Source of the DNA: Gammaproteobacteria bacterium
GTDB taxonomy: Bacteria; Pseudomonadota; Gammaproteobacteria; Burkholderiales; Burkholderiaceae_C
DNA length: 46,433 nt
Direction of reading: 5' to 3'
Assembly (NCBI GenBank): GCA_018820395.1
Contig: JAHJOG010000161.1
Location: forward strand, 1-46,433
The number at the start of each line of letters is the position of its first letter. The stretch's first letter is position 1. The notes beneath the pieces are model-generated. The model had not been told where the DNA came from. It worked only from the letters and a program-made list of their open reading frames with translations, and searched no databases. The position numbers were made by a program, and so were the translations under genes. Below, in pieces: positions 18,548 to 29,474 of the stretch.

Positions 18548-18812
18548 TCAATCCGATTTCGACCCTGAGCTCGCGCTCGTTGGATCGACTTCCCGCTCCA
18601 GAACATCCAGGATCGTTTCGCGCGGCGTCTGAGTGAAGTCGGCGATGTCCAAGGCAAGCTTCAGGGGGGTAGGCCTTCAAATCAACTTCGCCCGCCTCGA
18701 TTTTTTTTATGAAGCCCTGCTCGAAGCCGAGTAGATCGTCTAGTTGCGACGCAGTCATATTGGCTTGAGCTCGTGCTTCACTGACGTAGTCGGCCAACGG
18801 CAGCGCACGCAT
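18548..18812 (-). pseudogene. XRE-type small DNA-binding protein, frameshifted
   Basis: The leftward frame from ATG 18812 encodes an HTH-like protein (YVSEARAQANMTASQLDDLLG, then FIKKIEAGEVDLKAYP) that abruptly loses sense after a run of six G at 18664-18669. Removing one G restores LKLALDIADFTQTPRETIL and a natural acidic C-terminus ending at TGA 18548-18550, giving about 87 residues. Unshifted reading continues to 18417 with Arg-rich nonsense sequence. This is either a disabled gene, a slippery homopolymer giving phase variation, or a sequencing error. It lies 91 bases after the putative immunity gene and may have regulated the cassette. The HTH is compact and resembles antitoxin-type XRE proteins. 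Confidence 0.75.
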
Positions 18813-18903
18813 CCATTCGAATGCGGTGATTCAGATTCATCGAAGATCACAGGCCGCTTTGCACTGACAAAGGTACAGGTGGGCCAAGTAGGAATTGATC
18901 AAC

Positions 18904-19245
18904 TCAGCCGATGTTCTTTTGCATCCAAGACGGACGATGATCTTCGTCACCGCTCCAACCCCAATCCTGAAACATTTCTACGAATGATTCCGGGTCGAAC
19001 GTCTCGCCGTCCAAAGGCTCATCCAATGTCGAATACGCGTACCTCTTGCTGACCAGCTCTTCAGCAAAAGGAGCGAAGTCGGCATACCGACGAAAGACGA
19101 GCATGCCATTGGGCGCACCAAGCCTGAGAATCCTTGCAAGCGGGTAAACAAACCTTCCGGAGGCGAGCCCTATTTCGCTCCCGATTTCGATCTCGAGCCC
19201 CAGTAAATCGCACGCGCGTTGGAGCGACTGCGTCAGTCGATTCAT
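18904..19245 (-). CDS. Putative immunity protein for the Rhs-tip toxin
   Basis: 113-residue acidic soluble protein that I do not recognise. It has no signal peptide or membrane segment. An N-terminal helix (RLTQSLQRACDLLGLEIEIG) is followed by strand-like MLVFRRYADFAPF and an acidic tail with TFDPESFVEMFQDWGWSGDEDH. It begins 5 bases after the stop of the Rhs-tip gene, on the same strand; small acidic genes in this position are normally immunity proteins. The base composition is visibly more AT-rich than the flanking core genes. No family name can be supported; assignment rests on position. Confidence 0.6.
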   Translation of the reverse strand: MNRLTQSLQRACDLLGLEIEIGSEIGLASGRFVYPLARILRLGAPNGMLVFRRYADFAPFAEELVSKRYAYSTLDEPLDGETFDPESFVEMFQDWGWSGDEDHRPSWMQKNIG

Positions 19246-19250
19246 GTTGA

Positions 19251-19805
19251 TCAGTCCCGAATGGGAATGTGATTGACTGGTCCCACGTGTCCATGGGGTG
19301 ACCTGGAAGACTCCGCGCCAGAACTATGCATTTCCGGGCCCCGCACCTTGTTGGTCGGGAATGGGTCAGCCAGTTGCCGATTGAGGTCTTTGTAGGCCTG
19401 CATATCGGCCGCGGTCATCCCGCTCTTCTTGTCAGCCCGCGCCATTTCTACCAGCGCTCTCTTGTCCTGACTGAACGTCTTTGGCGGCAAAAAAGGCTGG
19501 CTGCTCGGACCGCAAAAGCCGGGAGTCGCTCGCGGCCCAGCGCTCGTTCCACCGCCTATTGCTCCGCCGCCGCCGGCACCGCCTTCGAGCGCCGACAGAT
19601 CCGTGGGCCGACGCGTCAGGTCCTTGGTCTGAAGCCCCTCAGGATCTACGAATCCCAAAGGATTCCCACTCACGTACTCGAATCGATTCCACCCCGCATC
19701 GATCCCAATCGGATCGGCTTGCAGATACCTGGCCGCTGCATTGCCCAGCCCGCAAAGCAGCATCGTCAGCACAACCAGACTTCTGATTACGCGCCTCAAC
19801 GACAT
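19251..19805 (-). CDS. Mini-Rhs protein: signal peptide, Rhs core tip and C-terminal toxin-like domain
   Basis: 184 residues. Residues 1-25 are a clean Sec signal peptide (RRVIRSL then LVVLTMLLCGLGNAAA). Directly after, 26-58 match the Rhs core signature (RYLQADPIGIDAG, YVSGNPLGFVDPEGL). A Gly-rich linker covers 74-90. Residues 110-184 form a domain ending in PHGHVGPVNHIPI, with H160, H171, H173 and H179, a pattern I know from C-terminal domains of Rhs polymorphic toxins but cannot name. Normal Rhs proteins exceed 1000 residues; the beta-cage is absent. AGGAGG lies 8 bases before the ATG, so it is almost certainly translated. The putative immunity gene follows after 5 bases. Toxicity is inferred. 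Confidence 0.75.
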   Translation of the reverse strand: MSLRRVIRSLVVLTMLLCGLGNAAARYLQADPIGIDAGWNRFEYVSGNPLGFVDPEGLQTKDLTRRPTDLSALEGGAGGGGAIGGGTSAGPRATPGFCGPSSQPFLPPKTFSQDKRALVEMARADKKSGMTAADMQAYKDLNRQLADPFPTNKVRGPEMHSSGAESSRSPHGHVGPVNHIPIRD

Positions 19806-19874
19806 TTTTTTGTCCTCCTGAATATTCTTTTATGCAGACTGCCTCCGCGCCGAGGCATTAAAAAACGCTTCCGC

Positions 19875-20369
19875 CTAGAACGGGATATCGTCATCCATGT
19901 CGTCGAACCCCGACGACGACTTGGCCGGCGCGGATGCGGGCGGCCTCGATGCGGCAGGCCGGCTGGCCGGGGCGGCGGGGCGCGACGACGGGGCGCCGTA
20001 GCCGCTGTCTTCGCCCGAGGGGCCGCCCTGGCCCTGACGGCTGCCGAGCATCTGCATCTGGTCGACGCGGATGTCGGTGGCGTATTTTTCGACGCCGTCC
20101 TTGTCGTTGTACTTGCGCGTGCGAATCTGGCCTTCGACGTAGATCTGCGAGCCCTTGCGCAGGTACTGCGCGGCGATCTCGGCCAGGCGGCCGTTGAAGA
20201 CGAGGCGGTGCCATTCGGTGGCCTCGCGCATCTCGCCGCTCTGCTTGTCCTTCCACTTGTCGGTGGTGGCCAGGGTGGCGTTGCACACCTGGTCGCCGCT
20301 GGGGAAGGTCCGGGTTTCGGGGTCGCGCCCGAGGTTGCCGACGAGGATGACTTTGTTGACCGATGCCAT
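19875..20369 (-). CDS. ssb: Single-stranded DNA-binding protein
   Basis: 164 residues. Residues 1-110 form the OB fold ([50 protein letters not shown]). A Pro/Ala/Ser-rich linker follows, and the acidic tip DDMDDDIPF recruits partner proteins. It coats single-stranded DNA in replication and repair as a tetramer. ATG 20369 has AGGGG upstream. Upstream frame extension is antisense to the ClC gene. The Rhs-tip gene begins 69 bases behind the stop on the same strand, marking the island boundary. Confidence 0.96.
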   Translation of the reverse strand: MASVNKVILVGNLGRDPETRTFPSGDQVCNATLATTDKWKDKQSGEMREATEWHRLVFNGRLAEIAAQYLRKGSQIYVEGQIRTRKYNDKDGVEKYATDIRVDQMQMLGSRQGQGGPSGEDSGYGAPSSRPAAPASRPAASRPPASAPAKSSSGFDDMDDDIPF

Positions 20370-20507
20370 TTGTGCTGCCCCTGATGAAGAGTGAGAGAGG
20401 AAGAAATAGAAAAGAACGAAGGATTGTGCCCGACGCGCGCCGCCCCGCGCCCGCTCCGGCGCACCCTGCCGACCCAGGCGCTCTGGCTGCGACAATGGCC
20501 CCAGACA

Positions 20508-21962
20508 ATGAACGGCGAACCCGATTTCCTTGAAAACCTGCGTGCTGAGCTTTCCGGGGGCCGCGTGTGGCTGGATCGCGCGATCGTGCTCGGCTATGCG
20601 ATGGCCGCGGGGCTCTTCGTGGTGGCGCTCACCATCGCGAGCGACGCCGCGTTCTCCCTCTTTCAGAAGCTGTATGCGACCCATCCCTGGGCCGTACTGA
20701 TCTGGACGCCGCTCGTCACGGGCGCCATCGTCTGGGCCACGCAGCGCTGGGCGCCGGGCGCTTCGGGCTCGGGCATTCCGCAGGTCAAGGCGGCCATCCA
20801 TCCGGCTCTGCCGCCGGAGCGGCGCAGCCGTCTGGTGTCGCTGCGGCTGACCGTGGCCAAGATCGGTCTGACCGTGGCCGGGCTGGCGGCGGGCCTGTCG
20901 ATCGGCCGCGAAGGTCCTTCGGTGCAGGTGGCCGCCGGCGTGATGCACCACGCGCGCCGCTGGTTGTCGGTGGACACGACCATCGACGCGCGATCGCTCC
21001 TGGTGGCGGGCGGCGCGGCCGGCATCGCAGCGGCCTTCAACGCGCCGCTGGCCGGCGTGGTGTTCGCCATCGAGGAACTGTCGGGCCGGCTCGAAGCGCG
21101 CTCGAGCGGGTTGATCATCACGGCGATCGTGCTGGCCGGCCTGATGGCGGTGTCGGCCTTCGGCAACCTCAGCTATTTCGGCGTGATCCGCGTGCCGCAA
21201 CTCGGGCTCGACATCATCGGCCCGGGGCTTCTGGTCGCGCTGGCGGCGGGCGGCGCCGGCGGGGTGTTCTCTCGGCTGATGGCGGCGTCGCTGACCGGCG
21301 CGCCGAGTTACCTCAATGGTCTGCGCGCGCGCTGGCCGGTGCGCTTCGCGATCGCGGGCGCGTTCCTGATCGCAGTGATCGGCCTGGTGACGGGCGGCAT
21401 GACCTTCGGCGCCGGCTCGGAAGCGGTCAAGCGCATGCTGTCCGGTGAAGAAGAACTCAAACCGATCTACACGCTGCTGAAGTTCATCGCCACCTGGCTC
21501 GCCGCCTGGGTCGGCGTGCCGGGCGGCATCTTCGCGCCGGCGCTGACCGTGGGCGCGGGCATCGGCGAGGCCGTTTCGCAGTTGCTCAGCTCGATCCACG
21601 GGCCGGCGCTGGTGGCGCTGGGCATGGCCGGCTTCCTGGCCGCCGTCACGCAGGCGCCGCTGACGGCGTTCTTCATCGTGATGGAGATGGTCGACGGCCA
21701 CTCGATGGTGCTGAGCCTGATGGCGTGCTCGATGCTGGCCAGCCTGGTGTCGCGCATGATCAGCCGGCCGCTGTATGAAACCTTGGCCGAGCACATGGTG
21801 GCTTCGGCCATCGGATCGGCCGCCCCGGTTCACGGCCGCGAAGCGGTCGGCGAGCCCGATCCGGCCTCGCCAGCCGCCCCGGCCGACGGGCCCACGGGCG
21901 ACGATGCACCGCACGAGCCCCCGCGCATCGAACCGACCCTGCGACCTCCCGGCATGCCCTGA
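20508..21962 (+). CDS. clcA: ClC-family chloride/proton antiporter
   Basis: 484 residues with about 10-12 hydrophobic helices. All three selectivity-filter motifs are present: GSGIPQ (about 87-92), GREGPS (about 134-139) and GGIFAPA (about 339). The outer gating Glu lies in GREGPS, and an internal Glu is present in AIEELSG where antiporters keep it, so proton-coupled exchange rather than a simple channel is favoured. It may help acid resistance or electrical balance. ATG 20508 is chosen; the open frame extends 39 codons earlier without homology. It lies between divergent ssb and uvrA. A hydrophilic Pro/Ala-rich tail closes the protein. Confidence 0.88.
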   Translation: MNGEPDFLENLRAELSGGRVWLDRAIVLGYAMAAGLFVVALTIASDAAFSLFQKLYATHPWAVLIWTPLVTGAIVWATQRWAPGASGSGIPQVKAAIHPALPPERRSRLVSLRLTVAKIGLTVAGLAAGLSIGREGPSVQVAAGVMHHARRWLSVDTTIDARSLLVAGGAAGIAAAFNAPLAGVVFAIEELSGRLEARSSGLIITAIVLAGLMAVSAFGNLSYFGVIRVPQLGLDIIGPGLLVALAAGGAGGVFSRLMAASLTGAPSYLNGLRARWPVRFAIAGAFLIAVIGLVTGGMTFGAGSEAVKRMLSGEEELKPIYTLLKFIATWLAAWVGVPGGIFAPALTVGAGIGEAVSQLLSSIHGPALVALGMAGFLAAVTQAPLTAFFIVMEMVDGHSMVLSLMACSMLASLVSRMISRPLYETLAEHMVASAIGSAAPVHGREAVGEPDPASPAAPADGPTGDDAPHEPPRIEPTLRPPGMP

Positions 21963-21980
21963 CATCCCGGGAGACTTATC

Positions 21981-22009
21981 ATGCTCGGTTGCCCAGTTTC
22001 GACCGACCT

Positions 22010-22013
<4 letters not shown>
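21981..22013 (+). CDS. Possible 10-residue leader peptide overlapping the uvrA start
   Basis: ATG 21981 opens a frame of 10 codons ending in TGA at 22011-22013. GGGAG lies 7 bases upstream, the strongest ribosome site near uvrA. The TGA overlaps GTG 22010 of uvrA (GTGA), so translation of the short frame could couple uvrA. Nothing else supports it as a functional peptide, and it is too short for homology. Confidence 0.35.
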
Positions 22014-25060
<3,047 letters not shown>

Positions 25061-25068
25061 CGTTCGCC

Positions 25069-25093
25069 CGACCGGCGAGCGCCGTGCCGGTCG
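25069..25093. terminator. Candidate bidirectional terminator between uvrA and the MFS gene
   Basis: An 8-bp perfect stem (CGACCGGC at 25069-25076, GCCGGTCG at 25086-25093) with a 9-base loop lies in the 36-base gap between two convergent genes. There is no U tract on either side, so it may only contribute to termination. Confidence 0.4.
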
Positions 25094-25096
25094 CGA

Positions 25097-26533
25097 TCAG
25101 GACGCTCTTCCGCTCAGCTGGTCGCCGGCGTCGTCGCGCAGGCGCAGGCACGCCGGAATCGCCAGCGCCCCGATCACGGCCAGCAGCAGAAACGCCATAC
25201 CGTAGTCCGCGGGTGCCGCCTCGGCTCGCCCGCCGCTCTGCGCGGACAGGGTGACCACCACCGACGACAGCGAGATCCCGACCATGATGGCCAACTGCCA
25301 GACCATGGTGTTGAGCGTGGTGGCCGCGCCGATGCGATGGGCGGGCAGTTCGGCGTAGGCGATGCCGGTCACCGCATTGAACTGCGCCGCGCGGACGAAG
25401 CCCGTGACCGACACCGCCAGCGCGATGCCACCCAGGCCCCAGTCGGCGCGGAAGAAAGCGCACATCGCCAGCCCGGCCACGCAGAGCGCGCCGTTCACCA
25501 CCATGAGCCGCCGGAAACCCCAGCGGCGCAACATGGGCGTGGTCTGTGTCTTGGTGAACATGGACACGACGCCGCCCGCCAGCAGCACCAGGCCGCTTTG
25601 AAGTGGCGTGTAGCCGAGGCCCAGTTGCAGCATCAGCGGCAGCAGAAAAGGCAAGGCGCCGTAGCCCACCCGCAGGAGCGAGCCCGACCAGAACGATGCC
25701 GCGAAGGTGGGCACGCGCAACAGCGAGAAATCGAGCATGGGCGGCCGGGCCCTCCGGCTGCGCCACGCGTAGCCGACACCGAGCGCCAGCATCGGCAGGA
25801 CCCACATCGACAGGTTTCCGTGGCCTCCGCGCAGGCCTTCGAGCAGCACGATGACGATGGCCAGCGTGCCGCCCAGCAACAGCCACGACAGCGCATCGAA
25901 GCGGCCGTCGTTGGGCTGGCGGATCTGCGGAAAGGAACGCAGCGAACCCACGAAGCACAGCAGCGCGATCGGCAGGTTGATCAGGAAGATCCAGTGCCAC
26001 GACAGCCAGGTGGTGAGAAAGCCGCCCAGCGGCGGACCGAGCATGGGGCCCGCCATGGCGAGCGTGACCATCCACGCCAGAGCACTCACCAGCTGCGGCT
26101 TGGGCGTGACGTGCACGATCGACGTGCGCCCCACGGGCACCATCAGCGCGGCGGAGGCGCCCTGGATCGCGCGCGCGGCGACCAGCATCGGGAGGCTGAC
26201 CGAGAGCGCGCACAGCGCCGAACTCAGCGCGAAGAGCGCCAGCGCGAACTGGAACACGGTGCGCGTGCCGAAGCGCGCGATCAGCCAGTCGCCGGTCGGG
26301 ATGAAGACCACGCTGCAAAGCAGGTAGACCGTCATCGTCAGGTTGAGGCCGAGCGGTGCCACGCCGAGCTGCGTGGCGATGTCGGGAATGGCCGGCGCGA
26401 TGATGGTCGAGTCCAGCTGTTCCATGAAGAACGCCAGGCCCACCGTCGTGGACAGCAGGCGATGGCTCACCGCAGGCGCTGCGGGTCCGGGTGGCGCCTG
26501 GCGAGCGGACGAGCCCCCGGTGTCACGGATCAT
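25097..26533 (-). CDS. MFS transporter, DHA2 (EmrB/QacA) type
   Basis: 478 residues, 14 or so hydrophobic helices. The opening VGLAFFMEQLDSTIIAPAIPDIA matches the DHA2 start (LDxTIxNxALP), and RAIQGASAALMVPVGRTSIV is the motif C-like region. A short disordered N-terminal stretch precedes the first helix. Such proteins usually export drugs or metabolites by proton antiport; in catabolic operons some serve uptake or efflux of aromatic acids. It is last in the leftward operon dioxygenase alpha-beta-Bug-MFS, with 19 bases after the Bug stop. The substrate is unknown. It converges with uvrA. Confidence 0.85.
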   Translation of the reverse strand: MIRDTGGSSARQAPPGPAAPAVSHRLLSTTVGLAFFMEQLDSTIIAPAIPDIATQLGVAPLGLNLTMTVYLLCSVVFIPTGDWLIARFGTRTVFQFALALFALSSALCALSVSLPMLVAARAIQGASAALMVPVGRTSIVHVTPKPQLVSALAWMVTLAMAGPMLGPPLGGFLTTWLSWHWIFLINLPIALLCFVGSLRSFPQIRQPNDGRFDALSWLLLGGTLAIVIVLLEGLRGGHGNLSMWVLPMLALGVGYAWRSRRARPPMLDFSLLRVPTFAASFWSGSLLRVGYGALPFLLPLMLQLGLGYTPLQSGLVLLAGGVVSMFTKTQTTPMLRRWGFRRLMVVNGALCVAGLAMCAFFRADWGLGGIALAVSVTGFVRAAQFNAVTGIAYAELPAHRIGAATTLNTMVWQLAIMVGISLSSVVVTLSAQSGGRAEAAPADYGMAFLLLAVIGALAIPACLRLRDDAGDQLSGRAS

Positions 26534-26552
26534 GAAGGGTCGATCGATTGGA

Positions 26553-27536
26553 CTATTGGGTCACCTGAATACCGCTGGTGCGGACGAATTCCGACCACTT
26601 GCGTGCGTCGCTGGCCACCTGCCTGCCGAACTCGGCCGGTGAGTTGCCGCCGGGCTCGGCGCCCACCTTTTCCATGCGCGTGCGCATCGCAGGGTCGTGC
26701 AGCGCGGGGCGCAGCACGCTGGCGATTTTCTCGACGATGGCGGGCGGCGTTCCGGCCGGGGCGAACAGGCCGCTCCAGCCGGTGACGTCGAATCCGGGCA
26801 CGCCGGATTCGGCGATGGTCGGGATGTCGGGCGTCTGCGGGTAGCGCCGGGCGCTGGTGAGCGCGATCGGGCGCAGCTTGCCGGACTGCATCCAGGTCAG
26901 CGCGTCGGAATAGTTGGCGAAAGTGAGCTGCACGTCGCCGGCCGCGGCCGCCGCGACCGCTGGTGCGCCGCCACGATAGGGCACGTGCACCATGTCGATG
27001 CCGACTTCGTACTTGAGGATCTCGCCCGCGAATTGCGTCAGGCCACCCGCACCGCCGAAGTTGAGCTTGCCGGGGCGGGCCTTGGCGTAGGCGATGAACT
27101 CCTTGAGGTTCTTCACCGGCAACGACGGATTGACCATCAGCACCAGCGGGTTGGTGTTGATGAGCGTGATGGGTTCGAAGTCCTTCACGCCGTCGTAGCC
27201 CACCTTGTAGATGAACTGGTTGAGCGTTTGCGGCGCGGCGAGAGCGAGCAGCAGCGTGTAGCCGTCGGGTGCGGCGCGCGCGACGTACTCGGTGCCCAGG
27301 CTTCCCGATGCGCCCGGCTTGTTCTCGATGACGATGGCCTGCTTGAGTTCGTCCTGCAACGCCGGCTGGATGAGCCGGGCGACGATGTCGCCGATGCCTC
27401 CCGGCGCGTACGGCACGACGATGCGGATCGCCTTGCTCGGCCATTCGTCCGCTGCGAAGGCGAGCGGGTTGTCGATGAAGAGGCCGGTGCCGAGCAGCGC
27501 GAGCGCGGCATGGCGGCGCGAGATCCTGGGGTTCAT
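26553..27536 (-). CDS. Bug/TctC-family periplasmic solute-binding protein
   Basis: 327 residues. Signal peptide (about 1-29, ending NPLAFA), then the family opening DEWPSKAIRIVVPYAPGGIGD, VIENKPGASGSLGTEYVA and [14 protein letters not shown] is 6 bases before the ATG. It starts 30 bases after the dioxygenase beta stop and stops 19 bases before the MFS start. In terephthalate-degrading Comamonas the related TphC binds terephthalate beside tphA2A3, and this locus has the same composition, so the ligand is probably an aromatic carboxylate. No TctA/B subunit is in the window. Ligand identity is inference. Confidence 0.9.
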   Translation of the reverse strand: MNPRISRRHAALALLGTGLFIDNPLAFAADEWPSKAIRIVVPYAPGGIGDIVARLIQPALQDELKQAIVIENKPGASGSLGTEYVARAAPDGYTLLLALAAPQTLNQFIYKVGYDGVKDFEPITLINTNPLVLMVNPSLPVKNLKEFIAYAKARPGKLNFGGAGGLTQFAGEILKYEVGIDMVHVPYRGGAPAVAAAAAGDVQLTFANYSDALTWMQSGKLRPIALTSARRYPQTPDIPTIAESGVPGFDVTGWSGLFAPAGTPPAIVEKIASVLRPALHDPAMRTRMEKVGAEPGGNSPAEFGRQVASDARKWSEFVRTSGIQVTQ

Positions 27537-27566
27537 GGCGAAGTCTCCGTGATGTTCTTGTGCGGC

Positions 27567-28088
27567 TCAGAGCGGGTAGACCATCAGGGTGTCGAGGCTG
27601 CGCGAATCGAGCACGACGCGCCGCGCTGCGAAACGCCAGCCTTCGGGCCCTGGCGCGATCACGTCCTGATAGCAGCCGGTCGCGAAGAGGTCGGTCTGCC
27701 CGGTGTACATGATGCGGTAGATCGCGAAGGACGAGCGCACGTCCCAGCGCCCGTCGTCGCGCGCCGAGATCAGCGGGCGACCGACCAGATGGCGGTGCGT
27801 GTGGCTCTCGAAGATGTTGGCGATGCGCATCGCCTTGATGCGGTCGTCCATCATGCCCCGGCCTTCGCACAGCACGATGCCGATGGGGCGTCCGGCCTCC
27901 ACGTTCTCGCGCGTCGTGACCTGGTAGACCGCACCCTCCTCGAAGAAGCCGCTCCATGCTTCGGCACGGCCGTCGTCGAGCGTGTGGGCGTAGCGCTCCA
28001 GCAGGTCGGCGATCTCTTCGCGCACGGCGGCGCTCGGAGCCGCATTGCGCTTCGTGGTCTGGGGCAACTCGGACACCGCGTCGCTCAT
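27567..28088 (-). CDS. Aromatic ring-hydroxylating dioxygenase beta subunit
   Basis: 173 residues of the dioxygenase small-subunit (NTF2-like) fold. It resembles the terephthalate dioxygenase TphA3 pattern: RPIGIVLCEGRGMMDDRIKAMR in the middle, SHTHRHLVGRP, RIMYTGQTDLFATGCYQD, and the ending DTLMVYPL. It has a structural role in an alpha3beta3 oxygenase. ATG 28088 overlaps the alpha stop (ATGA), so the two are translationally coupled. The N-terminal sequence upstream of the ATG in this frame is not conserved. The Bug gene follows after 30 bases. Substrate follows the alpha subunit. Confidence 0.88.
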   Translation of the reverse strand: MSDAVSELPQTTKRNAAPSAAVREEIADLLERYAHTLDDGRAEAWSGFFEEGAVYQVTTRENVEAGRPIGIVLCEGRGMMDDRIKAMRIANIFESHTHRHLVGRPLISARDDGRWDVRSSFAIYRIMYTGQTDLFATGCYQDVIAPGPEGWRFAARRVVLDSRSLDTLMVYPL

Positions 28089-29377
28089 TCTTGGAACCCC
28101 ATGATGTCCTTGTAGCCATGCCAGAAGCCGCGCACGGCGGCTTCGGTGGCGCGCGAGGACTCGTTCGATTCGGCGAGCCGCCCGCCCATCTCGATGAAGG
28201 CCGCCTGGTCTTCGGAGCCGCGCGTCCCGCGCTGCACGAACGAGTTGATGCAACCGTCTTCCAGCGCCACCAGCCCGGCCGCGCCCGTGAGGTTGGCCTG
28301 CATCACGCGCATCTTTTCCTGCTCGGGCGTGTCGGTTTCATAGCCGAGGAAGACCCAGTACAGCTCCGTCTTGTCCACGCCGCGCGGCACGAAGAAACGC
28401 ACGGCCAGCGAGTTGAGCGTGAGCTGGATCACCAACGTCGGAAAGATCGTCTGGATGCTGTGGGTGATCTGGTCGTCGAAGCCTTCCCACGCATTCAGCA
28501 GCTGCGGGCCGTCGAGTTCGCAGTCGTACTGGCTCGAATGCACCTGCGCGTCGCTGTACTCGGCGGCCGGGTCCAGCGTGGCCCGCTTGCTGTAGCTGAT
28601 GTGGTGCCACTTGCGGTCCGAGAGGACGATGCCGCCGTCCATGTCGAGCCGGTTCACCTTGAAGGTCGTATAGAACGTGTGCAGCAGCGTGGCGTGGTAA
28701 GAATCGCGGACGTTCTCGGCGTAGAGCTTCCAGTTGTTGTGGATCATCTGGCTGTGCGTGCCGAGGATCTTCAGCGGATGGTCCATGTTGCGCCGCAGGA
28801 AGGCGGTGATGCGCTCGCCCAGATACGCCTCGAGCGGCGGCGTCTCGTCCGAGAAGGTGCCGAAGACGATGCCCGCGATCACCTCCACGCGAATGGGCTG
28901 CAGGCGGTGCTGCGCCGGGTCGAAGTCTTCGGGCATGCCGCCCTTGCCCTTCACGCCCTTCTGAAACGCCACGCCGCGCAGGCGGCCGTCGAGCCGGTAG
29001 TTCCAGGCGTGGTAGACGCAGGTGAGCGACTTCTTGTTGTCGCGGTCTTTCAGGCACACCAGCGCGCCCTTGTGCGCGCAGCGGTTGACCATGCCGTGCA
29101 GTTGCCCTTCTTCGTCGCGCGTCACGATGATGGGCGTGTCGCCGATCCACGTGGTGCGGATGTCGCCCGGCTCGGCCACTTCCACTTCGAGGCAGAGGTA
29201 GTTCCAGATCGGGCCGCGAAAGATCTTCTCCTGCTCGCGCTGATAGATCGCTGGGTCGGAAAAGACCCGGAAGGGCACACGCGTGGCACCGCCCTCGGGC
29301 CATCGAAGGCTGGGGGGCGGAGACACCACGGCCTCGGGCGCGGCGGCGCCGCTCACATCGCAGTGGGCTGTATCCAT
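28085..29377 (-). CDS. Rieske non-haem iron dioxygenase alpha subunit (TphA2/AndAc-like)
   Basis: 430 residues from ATG 29377. Rieske ligands are C100, H102, C120 and H123 (NRCAHKGAL and CVYHAWNY). The mononuclear iron site is in ENVRDSYHATLLH with D225, H228 and H233. The segment GVAFQKGVKGKGGMPEDF and HHISYS are close to terephthalate 1,2-dioxygenase TphA2; the start TRVPFRVFSDPAIYQREQ also recalls anthranilate AndAc. So the substrate is probably an aromatic carboxylate. ATG 29377 has GGAG just upstream; TTG 29404 is less likely. No ferredoxin, reductase or cis-diol dehydrogenase is present in the window. A LysR gene is divergent, 97 bases away. Confidence 0.88.
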   Translation of the reverse strand: MDTAHCDVSGAAAPEAVVSPPPSLRWPEGGATRVPFRVFSDPAIYQREQEKIFRGPIWNYLCLEVEVAEPGDIRTTWIGDTPIIVTRDEEGQLHGMVNRCAHKGALVCLKDRDNKKSLTCVYHAWNYRLDGRLRGVAFQKGVKGKGGMPEDFDPAQHRLQPIRVEVIAGIVFGTFSDETPPLEAYLGERITAFLRRNMDHPLKILGTHSQMIHNNWKLYAENVRDSYHATLLHTFYTTFKVNRLDMDGGIVLSDRKWHHISYSKRATLDPAAEYSDAQVHSSQYDCELDGPQLLNAWEGFDDQITHSIQTIFPTLVIQLTLNSLAVRFFVPRGVDKTELYWVFLGYETDTPEQEKMRVMQANLTGAAGLVALEDGCINSFVQRGTRGSEDQAAFIEMGGRLAESNESSRATEAAVRGFWHGYKDIMGFQE

Positions 29378-29432
29378 GTCTCCGGAATCTCGCTTGAAGG
29401 GCAAAGGGCGATCCTAGGGAGCCTTGGGCCAT

Positions 29433-29460
29433 ACGTCGATAAGATGAAGACGATCGACGT
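29433..29460. promoter_or_regulatory. 8-bp inverted repeat in the dioxygenase/LysR divergent promoter
   Basis: ACGTCGAT (29433-29440) and ATCGACGT (29453-29460) are exact inverted repeats around 12 bases. With one insertion allowed, the arms extend to ATA...TAT. The site is 14 bases from the LysR ATG, inside the 97-base intergenic region, so it may be the regulator's binding site. Assignment is by position. Confidence 0.45.
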
Positions 29461-29474
29461 TATCTGCCGCGCAG

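Noticed and set aside
19061..19294. 77-residue minus-strand frame overlapping the immunity gene
   Set aside because: No ribosome site and it overlaps two better-supported genes in another frame.
19840..19857. 6-bp hairpin between the Rhs-tip gene and ssb as a terminator
   Set aside because: Stem is short and no U run follows in either direction.
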